NCBI RefSeq assembly: GCF_037975245.1
Contig: NC_092582.1
Location: 21,414,577 to 21,478,576, forward strand
Reading direction: 5' to 3'
DNA: 64,000 nucleotides
Source: Apostichopus japonicus
Taxonomy: Eukaryota; Echinodermata; Holothuroidea; Aspidochirotida; Stichopodidae
Part shown: one piece after another, positions 56,335 to 64,000 of the stretch
Layout: each line of letters begins with the position of its first letter
Numbering within the stretch: the stretch's first letter is position 1
Program-made: the position numbers and the translations under genes
The notes under the pieces: model-generated
The model's database searches: none
Seen by the model: only the letters and a program-made list of their open reading frames with translations
What the model was told of the DNA's origin: nothing

Positions 56335-56713
56335 TTAAAGGCTTTGAAGACTCGCCCCAAACCGTGTGCCGCCATCTGAAAAAGTTAACTTTCCGTTGCT
56401 TGCAAATTATGTTTTCTTCTTATCGCTACAAAATGCAGACAGTAATGGAACGTGATACCTTGTTATCTTTTATCTAGACCTGAGATGTCCACGCTGCTAC
56501 AGTATGTACACTGTACGCGTTGTGGGTATTGACCGTAGTTGTCTACATGTACAGTATTGACTGTACGCTAGTGTCTACATACCGACAGTAGCAAGCTATG
56601 TGTATTTTCTGGGATCGATGGTGGAGTCTACCACTTCTGTTACACCTCTTACGAAACTAGGTCAGATTACCAGCATTAGACGTTTCTTTTGCGCGAGTCT
56701 TCACACCCTTTAA
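56335..56713 (+). mobile_element. TTAA-flanked inverted-repeat element, copy 4
   Basis: Starts TTAAAGGCTTTGAAGACTCG and ends GCGAGTCTTCACACCCTTTAA. Same orientation as copy 2 and full length. Lies about 390 bp upstream of the zinc-finger exon with the start codon (exon begins 57081). Confidence 0.85.
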
Positions 56714-57080
56714 ACAAAATGAAGGATATTTTCTGAATCTTTAGGCCAAAACCACTTGGTAATAGCTTTCTCAAACTTCTGATAGTGGAATTTGTACATG
56801 TTACATCTTGCAACAGCAGAGTTAGTATAATTTCATGTTGGCAGTGGAAATGAAAGACTATTTGTTTTCATAATATACTTCATGTATCCACAGGGGGAGA
56901 ATGATATGGTATTCCTACATAAAGTGATAAATAATATAGGAAATTTTTTAAATTTTGAAGGATTGTTAGAATTGTTTAGATGTTTTTGAAAATTGTATTG
57001 TTATAGAGGGAGAAAGTGGTCACATAGCCCAACAGTCCCTAGAATTTGCAAGATCATTTTAATTATTTCCTCTCTTGCAG

Positions 57081-57101
57081 GTTGCAACCTTGACACCCAC
57101 G
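57081..57101 (+). other. 5'-untranslated segment of the zinc-finger gene exon
   Basis: Acceptor TTTCCTCTCTTGCAG ends at 57080; 21 bases precede the ATG without an in-frame stop. At least one further 5' exon is implied upstream. Confidence 0.55.
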
Positions 57102-57201
57102 ATGTCTGAAGACGGAGAGTTTGACGATCTGTTAGCGGCATTTAACATTCCTCTTGCTGATGGACAGAGCAATAAGTCTAAGCAGACTTCAGCTGCGACA
57201 G
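57102..57201 (+). CDS. Zinc-finger gene coding exon 1 (FDDLLAAF motif)
   Basis: ATG TCT GAA... to donor GACAG|GTAATT; 33 codons plus one base. Contains MSEDGEFDDLLAAFNIP, the family's N-terminal signature. Confidence 0.88.
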
Positions 57202-60200
57202 GTAATTGACAAACTTACATTTAATGTGACAATTAATCAACCAAAAACAGTGTTACTGAATTATGCATAGCAGCAAAGTAAAGCCGATTGAATTATGAAT
57301 TTATGATGGTCATGGACATGCTGAAGATCTTGAAAGCTAGTAGATTAGACTCATCTTACGAGTAGCTAATGTCCGTAACTTTCTTGTAAATGTTCAACCT
57401 GGTGTGAGCTTTAAGTCACACATTACAGTTAATGATGTGTAGACCTGTAAAGTGTGATGTTCCTGGCTGATTTGTTAAGTTGCTTCTTTTTTTGGTGATT
57501 TTTTTCTCCAACTTTACTTTAAACTCTTGTAGAATGTATAGTTTCGGGGAAGTGATAAATTTATGACAATCAGAGTTTCATTACATCATATACCAATCAT
57601 ACTTAACCATATGATATTGACAAACCATTTTTAAGTGGTAAAACTTTGGATTGAGAAATGTTTTCTGTGAGTGTTCAGTTTTCCTTCACATAGATGCTCT
57701 AGTTTTTAATTTGATTTTGGGACCATACCACATTCATGTCATTAAACGATAGCAATGCAACAAAGCCCTTTCAATTGGAAAGTCATAAGTTAATGCTATT
57801 AGGGACTTGCAAGGATGCAAATGTCACAGTAAAGAACATACAATTCTGGTTTGGGAAAAGAGTATCAAGATTATTTCTGAACGTTCAAGTTGCTAATGAC
57901 CATGCATGCCAATTTTATGTAAGCAGGGGATGTGAACCTCTAATATTTGCAGGAAGGGTTACAATAATTTAGTAGTCTCAACTGTGCACTTGTACTCAAA
58001 CATAAAAACTTAACAGTAGAAGAAAACCGGGGAAAAAAAACAAAATAAGAGAAACTGAAAGGAAATGATCAATGAATAAAAAACAAATATAGGAAAATGA
58101 AAGGAAATGATAAAAATACACAACAAAACATTAACCAGGTTAAGCTCTGGTTACACTAACAATTTCCCTTTGAACAATTAAAAGACACCCAACCCCCCCC
58201 CCCCCAGCCTCCTCTTTGCCTTTCACTAGATTCACTGTTCTTGAATCATTCTTTTTGCAACCAAACGAGTGTTGCTTTTGAAAGCAAAACTTCAACGCTT
58301 ATCTCTGAAAATATTAAAGTGGCCCTGTTGGAGAGTTCTGTAGGTAGTGTAACGTTGACCAGTGCCTCCCGAAGTCCAGCTGCTTGAACTAATAAAAATC
58401 TTTAACACATATCAAGACAAAAATCGGAGAAGAGGTTGATGACTGGTTGATCTCTTATTTTTTGATTTATTAAGTCGATCTTTGATTCACTGGCATATGA
58501 ATTTACCACAGATTATGGCATTGACAGACTTTACAGAGACTTTGATAAGCAGTTAATAGAAATGATACAGGAACTTTCTGTACACTTAAGCAGTAACACA
58601 GTTAAGCACTTAGGAAGTTACGCAGTTAGGTAGTTACACAGTTACGCAGTTACGCACTTACGCAGTTACATTAACTCGTGGAGGCATACAAGATATTTTG
58701 TTGGGACTCACTTAACAACAGGCTTAAAGACTTAACCAGTTTAGATTCCTAACTAAAACATCTCTTTTCGAGATCACAACCGAACCAGTACGTGGGTAAA
58801 TGTATTTACAGTTGAAGGATAATACTAGCGTTTGTTGAGCCTCCTAGTGAAGTCGAAATTACAATTATCGAACCCCTATAGAAAGTGACAACGAATATGA
58901 TGTCTTAAAAATACACCCTAGTTTCTTGTTACTTAAATGTGCACTTAGCGCAACGATAGTTTTCCTAGAATTCCCTAGTGGTACGAACAATATCCCGCGC
59001 CACCCCAAAGATACCCGATTTTATCTTTCTTAAGACAAACAATTAAACCTAGAAGTCATGCCCAGCACATAATCGTGTGATAGAACAAATATACCAGTGA
59101 AGTGGTAGTAACTTACAGAAAATAGGCGTTCTCTCAGTTCTCTCTCTGTCAGAGGCCAATCTCGGAATACCTCGTGAGCGTGGTGAGCTAAAACTAATAA
59201 AACAATCTGCGCTACCACTAACAAGGGGAACATCTCAAAATTCGGGTGCTGATTCAGCAAGGTTTATAAACAAACAGGGGTACGATTTTCATTGGCTGTC
59301 CCCACCTGCAACTCGCAAAAGCTCTACACATGTTTTTGGAGAGGGGCCATCGACGGGTAGAACTGAGGGAACGCTCATTCTACACATATTTTGGGAGAGG
59401 GGCCATCGACGGGTAGAACTGAGGGAACACTCAATCCTAAACGAAAATATTACAATACAATTTACTTAAAGGGATACATTTCCATTACAGTAGTATAAAA
59501 TGTTGCCAGCTATAGTACCAGTAGTATAAGCATATCTATGAATACATTTAATTTATCTTTTTTTTTGGGTAGATTTGATGTCGCCTAAGAAGTTGGCACT
59601 GAACGGTAACGCCTCTACTTGTGAAAAGACCGATATCGAGACTGAGGATGATGAAGGCTGGATTATTGATGAGGGCGATGCATCTCAACCAGCAAACACA
59701 TCAGAAGATCAAGATCACCACACAAAAAATGGTGAAAACAGTAACGATAACTTGATAAAAGGACGAAGGAAGCAAAATTATCCCAAGTTGAGTACGACGA
59801 TTATTAAGCCAGTGATACCTGCTAGTTTAACACCAATGCAGGGCTGGAGAGCTACTGGTAACCCAGTTCAGACTCACTCCGACAGGCAAAATGACAATCT
59901 CTGTAGTCCTTCATTGCACGCCAATGCATCAGTAAATGTTGCGCGTACACACATGAACACTTCACCTCAAAGTACAGTCAGTACTCACAACAATTTGACA
60001 TCCAATGTATCTATTCCTAAAAGCAACTTGATGCCTAGCAACACTCGCGTTTCTACTCAGTCGGATCAAATAGTGATGCCTGTCATTGATCCCTCGTCTG
60101 TTGTTAGCACAGCAGTTTCTCAGTCCAGAATACTGAAACCAGCATCCAATAATAATAATAATAGCCCACTGGTATATGCAAAGCTAAAACCAAAGGTTGA

Positions 60201-62178
60201 CACAGATACTATTGGATCACAGTCGGTTTGTAAACTGATTAATCTTCAAACTGCTTCTATCTATAAGCCAGCTGTGCATTTGTCTGCATACAAGGAATAC
60301 GATGCTCCGGTCGAGGGCTATAACTGTAAAGCTTGTGGTTACCGTTTCCTTTCCGAGAGGAGTCTCTTGGCTCATTTACAGCGCCCTAGTTTGCTCATCA
60401 AGTACCTTTGTGACATTTGCTGTTCTCAGCGCTCATTCTACAACAAGTGTTCCCTTTGGACACACATATTATCTCATACTAAGAATGCATACAAGAATCT
60501 GGACAAGTTTGCCCGAACCATTACTGTGAAGCCCATATCGAGAAAGCAATTTTTGAGTTACAACTTTGGGGCAAGTTGTCCACTGACACTTCAGGACTAT
60601 GAAGCCACACGTGATGAAAAAGTCAATTGCCCTGCATGTTCCGAGAAATTGCAGGGGTCCGTCTCTGACCATTTAGGACGATTTGACAACGCTAACATGT
60701 CGGAATGCCGCACATGTAAACGTCTGTTAAAGAACCCTTGTGAGAGACAGTTACACAAAGATGTGCATGATAAAGGCAGATATTGCCCAGGCTGTGGAGT
60801 TGAGCACATGAACTTAAAGGAGTATTATCAGCATGGTAAGTCTGGTAGCTGTCTCTACTGGCTTTCCTCGCCAATACTAGTCTGTTGGATATGTTGCTCA
60901 TCCTTTTACCATCTGGACCTCTTCATGAGACACATCTGCAACCACCATTCTCTCTCTTACTACAAGTGCACTCACTGTCAGTTAGCGTTTCGAAACTTCA
61001 ACGCCCTCAATCTTCATCTGACCAAGGATCATTCAACAATGAAGGAGTCTCCAGGTAAACCATTTCAGCGAAGGATTCTAAAGTGCCCTCTCTGCAAGAA
61101 TGTATTTTCGAACCCGGAGGCAATTTTCACACACTTCAGAAATTCTCACAGGAGTTACGTGTTTGAGAGGATTAAGAGGGTGGCGTATCGATGTTCCCTC
61201 TGTCCTAATCCACGGAACTTTGTAGACAGGTACGGGCTGCTATCACATTTGAAGACAGCTCACACAGGATGTGGAAATCCTGTGATATGTGATTTGTGTG
61301 GGAAAGATGCTTTTTCTTCTGTGTTAGCACTGAGGGGACATCGTCTGGCATGCTTACAAGCAACCTGGCAAGTGGAGCAGCATGTTATCAACAGTGAGGA
61401 CAGACAGAAGACGTCGATAGCATCTTTACCAACCAAAACCAAGCGAGTCCTTCAATGTTCACTGTGTCCTTCATCTAATAAGGTATTTTACTCCTCGGTG
61501 GCAGGATATAAGAGTCATTTTACAAGTGCTCATAGTGGAGTCACTCCACTACCAGTAGAGGTTGATCTTGTCACAACCAGCTCTAACCCTTCCAAGCCAG
61601 GCTCAAATATGCAAGTGAACCCTTCAGTGGTTCCCACTCCGAAGGCTGTTTCAACAGGATCCTCCAAGCGTTCAATTATCGATGTGAATGCACCAAGTAA
61701 AGATCAACAGGAATCAAAGAAGATCAAACTGACCCCCAAAGTGCACCGGTCCTGCATCAAGTGCGGATTTAACTCTGTTGACTGGGACAAGTTTGTTGCG
61801 CACATCAAAACCCACAAGGAGAACTCGGCCCACGTACAATGCCAAGAATGCGGTCTCTGTTTTCGTTCCCAGATAGCTGTCGCTCGGCACATGGCCATGA
61901 AGCACCTGATCCAAACACCGATAGAACCGATCGCGATGCCAAAGTTTTCCCCTGTTGTTAGATCACCGGTCAAACATAAATCACCAAAGGAAGAGATTCC
62001 TCCACCAAAGGTAACACTGACACCAAAGGTTAAATCTGAAGCTGCAACGATGGAGTGCACTGTGTGTTACAGATTGTTCACAACAGATGTTCTACTGAGG
62101 AATCACATGAGAACTCACGGTATGGCTTTCATTCGTAGTTCCAAGAGATCGAGCGCCCCGAAAGTTGAAGCAGTGTGA
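57102..62178 (+). CDS. Multi-C2H2 zinc-finger protein, ZNF592/ZNF687/ZNF532 family, complete
   Basis: Nuclear zinc-finger protein; vertebrate members associate with the chromatin reader ZMYND8 in a transcription-regulating complex. Exons 57102-57201 and 59573-62178 join to 902 codons with TGA (901 residues; vertebrate members about 1200-1300). The N-terminus EFDDLLAAFNIP matches DFDDLLAAFDIP at the start of ZNF687/592. Residues 35-280 are acidic then Ser/Thr/Asn-rich and disordered. About fourteen C2H2 or C2HC-like fingers lie between about 283 and 880. The block with FYNKCSLWTHILSH and ITVKPIS aligns with FFNKCSLLRHARDH and LLVKPIS of ZNF687, and YCPGCGV with YCCPECGV. A basic patch SKKIKLTPK follows near 725. 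One gene here probably corresponds to all three vertebrate paralogues, so I give no symbol. Confidence 0.92.
58592..58672. repeat. AGTTACGC-type microsatellite
   Basis: About eight imperfect 8-10-bp units: AGTAACAC, AGTTAAGC, ACTTAGGA, AGTTACGC, AGTTAGGT, AGTTACAC, AGTTACGC and so on. Confidence 0.8.
59100..59310 (-). promoter_or_regulatory. Antisense CCAAT/TATA promoter-like region with short signal-peptide-like ORF and splice donor
   Basis: On the minus strand: AGCCAATGAAAATCG (about 59290-59304), TTTATAAACC (59261-59270), then ATG at 59233 opening MFPLLVVAQIVLLVLAHHAH and about 18 further residues to a donor CTATTTTCT|GTAAGT near 59116. The spacing of CCAAT, TATA and ATG is promoter-like, but a start site 30 bp after TATA would leave almost no leader. 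No second exon recognised; may belong to an inserted element. Confidence 0.3.
59335..59435. repeat. Two-copy 56-bp tandem repeat
   Basis: GAGGGGCCATCGACGGGTAG then AACTGAGGGAAC at 59341 and again at 59397, with nearly identical text between. Confidence 0.88.
59573..62178 (+). CDS. Zinc-finger gene coding exon 2 (all fingers)
   Basis: Acceptor TTTTTTTTGGGTAG; the first two bases complete an Asp codon split by the intron. One 2.6-kb exon carries the acidic segment EDDEGWIIDEGD, the disordered region and every zinc finger to the TGA. Confidence 0.95.
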
Positions 62179-62489
62179 AATTAACTTTAATCCAGTGACT
62201 CATGCATTATAAATAGTTCCAGGTTAAAGTTGATCATTTTGTCAGCTATCAAATACACTTCAATTATGTAGCACGTACACAAAGGTGAGAGTTATTAGTT
62301 GGTAACAGTTTGTGGTAGCTGAAGGAGATGTTTATTACCTTTGGTGAGTATATTCTTACTATGTGGCAGTGCAAAGAAAGAAGAAAGAGTACCATATCTT
62401 AGGAAGCAAGTCAAGATCAGTGTATAGCCTATATAGTCTTTCCATTCATCAATTATGTTTGATGTATGTTAGATATACTTTATGCTTTA

Positions 62490-62800
62490 CACATACTACA
62501 GATTCCTGTAGCAACTAGTTGTGTGATATATGTGTGAGTTACATTGTGTTATTTCCACAGACTCCAGATACCTAGCACCTGGCTCTGTGTGATTTATGTT
62601 AATTGTGTAATTTACATAGACTACAGATGTCCAGAAACTGGTTGTGTGATGGATGTTTTTTACATTATGTAATTTATGCAGAATACAGATACCTATCAAC
62701 TGGTTCTATGTTAAGGTTGTTACATGATGTAAACTAACAGACTACAGATTCCTAGCAGCTGCTTCTTTGTCATGTACTATTTGATGTAATCTTTCATGAT
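62490..62800. repeat. Minisatellite of about 60 bp downstream of the zinc-finger gene
   Basis: Five diverged units starting CTACAGATTCC / CTCCAGATACC / CTACAGATGTCC / ATACAGATACC / CTACAGATTCC at 62496, 62562, 62621, 62683 and 62742, each followed by an AACTGGTTGTGTG-like and a TGTAATTTAC-like phrase. Probably within the 3' UTR. Confidence 0.78.
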
Positions 62801-63404
62801 TTGAAACTATTTACTTCTCTTTGGTTTTTTATTTCATATTTACAAGGTAGAATGTAGACAGAAAATCAATGAATGAATCAATGCCTTCATCATCATCAGG
62901 CCATGTTAAGAGCTTCAGTATTTTACAATCATTATTTGCAAAACCCTTATCCATTGCATATGTGGCTCGAAGATGTCACATTTAGATTTGCTCAGTCTTC
63001 GACCTTGTGTGCAAAGAACAAAAATCAGTGAAACTTACCTTGGCTGTTTGAGGGAAGTCGTTCACCACAGTTATCCATACCACATAGGTCATTGGTGAAT
63101 TTACTAATATTTTGGTAGAATTGCAGAGTTGGGGGAGGGGGGGGGGCATGGGTGGAAGAAGATGGTCACCAGTTGATATAGTACAAGGTACAGTAGTAGT
63201 GTTGCTATAGCCTGCAGTACCTTTGTAAAAATATCAATTAATGTTGTGATACTTTTCCTTTTTTTACTTTTACTTGAGTTTTGAAATACAAGTTCAAATC
63301 AATTTTGTTTTTTTGTACTTGTATTCTATTGCATTTGCTTCTGTTCCTCGGTACAGTTTAATTTAGCATATAACCAGTTCTTTTGTGTCGAGGGTAGTAT
63401 GGGG

Positions 63405-63990
63405 TCAGCCTTTGTGGGTGTGACACCTTGGCTTGTATAAACACTAACTCAAAAAGCAAGGGTTGGATGAAGTTCATATTTTCATATGGATCCACTGAAA
63501 ACCTCTTCTTTCTTGTGGAGGTCAAAGGTCACTTGAGGTTAACAGAGTCTGAGAACCTTGTGAACATGAAAACTCAAGAAGTACATCTCGGTTGAAGTTC
63601 ATGCTTCGTATGCATGTCAACCATGGTGCGTGCAAGAACCCTGTCTGCAATTAATATCAAAGGTCATGTGATATCAACATAGGTCATTCTAAAATAAACT
63701 TATAAATGGGATAAATTACAAAGTGCATCTTGGTTCAACTTCATATTTTGCATTGCTTGGTGAGTACTCTGCATGTAGACCCACTTTAGTGGGTACAGGA
63801 ACTCTTGTTGGTGTCTGTGGAAGTTGAAAGCCAAAGGTCAAAGCCTGAAATTGTAAACATGATAACTGAAAGTTTACCTTAGTAAAACTTAATCCTTCGT
63901 ATGTAGATGCTCAGCACAGCATTGCTATTGAAATCGGTAGTGGTCGAAGGTCAACAGATTTCAAATACTGAAAATGGTATCAGTGTGATA
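63405..63990 (+). repeat. Dispersed AGGTCA-rich repeat with DR1, multi-module
   Basis: TGTGACACCTTGGCTTGTAT, then GGAGGTCAAAGGTCACTTGA with perfect DR1 at 63519-63531, then two or three further modules of AACTCAAGAAGTACATCTCG / AAAGGTCATGTGATATCAAC. Same order as at 25.6 and 27.3 kb. Confidence 0.7.
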
Positions 63991-64000
63991 AGCACACAAT

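Larger units (their letters stand above)
48424..57080. other. Intergenic region between divergent DROSHA and zinc-finger gene
   Basis: About 8.7 kb. Contains two TTAAAGG elements, an AGGTCA-rich tract (52.4-53.5 kb) with a 28-bp palindrome, and TAGGCCTA-like clusters at 50.48-50.77 kb. Overlapping antisense ORFs at 55.1-55.5 kb (111 and 129 codons) resemble no protein I know. The DROSHA and zinc-finger promoters should lie here; I cannot place them. Confidence 0.5.
57202..59572 (+). other. Zinc-finger gene intron 1
   Basis: About 2.4 kb. Contains a C13 run near 58193, an AGTTACGC-type microsatellite at 58592-58672, a promoter-like CCAAT/TATA arrangement on the minus strand near 59.26-59.30 kb with a short ORF, and a two-copy 56-bp repeat at 59335-59435. 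Confidence 0.6.
62179..64000 (+). other. Region downstream of the zinc-finger gene
   Basis: No gene visible. The minisatellite and an AGGTCA-rich repeat occupy much of it. The only AATAAA I find lies inside that repeat (63693-63698), so the polyadenylation site is unresolved. Confidence 0.5.

Noticed and set aside
57736..57972. 79-codon ORF with a stretch like VANDHACQFYVSRGCEPL that resembles the end of a GNAT acetyltransferase
   Set aside because: Only about 20 residues look similar; the acetyl-CoA loop is absent and the ORF has no flanking exons. Probably chance.

Overview
The window is AT-rich animal nuclear DNA with long introns, GT-AG splice sites and many short dispersed repeats. The intron-rich single-copy genes, and one invertebrate pro-orthologue of a family that has three members in vertebrates (ZNF592/ZNF687/ZNF532), point to an invertebrate deuterostome. 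Dispersed sequences rich in AGGTCA/TGACCT make an echinoderm, perhaps a sea cucumber, my best guess. The species is inference.

Four protein-coding genes are present. (1) About 1.2-17.4 kb, minus strand: the 5' part of a protein kinase N (PKN) gene. Five coding exons encode the N-terminus and three HR1 Rho-binding coiled-coil repeats; the C2-like and kinase exons lie beyond the left edge. (2) 21.1-30.2 kb, plus strand: a complete seven-exon HMCES (SRAP domain) gene of 389 codons, the sensor and shield of abasic sites in single-stranded DNA. (3) 32.2-48.4 kb, minus strand: a complete DROSHA gene of 19 coding exons and 1215 codons, the nuclear RNase III that starts microRNA processing. (4) 57.1-62.2 kb, plus strand: a complete two-coding-exon zinc-finger gene of 901 codons in the ZNF592/ZNF687/ZNF532 family, partners of the chromatin reader ZMYND8. 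All exon lengths and phases add up to uninterrupted reading frames.

PKN and HMCES are divergent with about 3.8 kb between start codons. HMCES and DROSHA are convergent, with about 2 kb between stop codons. DROSHA and the zinc-finger gene are divergent with about 8.7 kb between them. The genes share no obvious pathway; they are ordinary housekeeping neighbours in signalling, DNA repair, RNA processing and chromatin.

The non-coding space is repeat-rich. It holds four copies of a TTAA-flanked inverted-repeat element (about 285-383 bp); a hAT-like element with a perfect 8-bp target duplication inside DROSHA; a second TTAA-flanked 168-bp inverted-repeat element inside DROSHA; a frameshifted CR1-like LINE fragment in PKN; a tRNA-derived SINE in DROSHA; a duplicated block that ends just upstream of the HMCES start codon; and a dispersed family carrying perfect DR1 nuclear-receptor motifs. 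The most unusual signal is a 62-bp tandem array in DROSHA that repeats the end of a dsRBD exon together with its splice donor.
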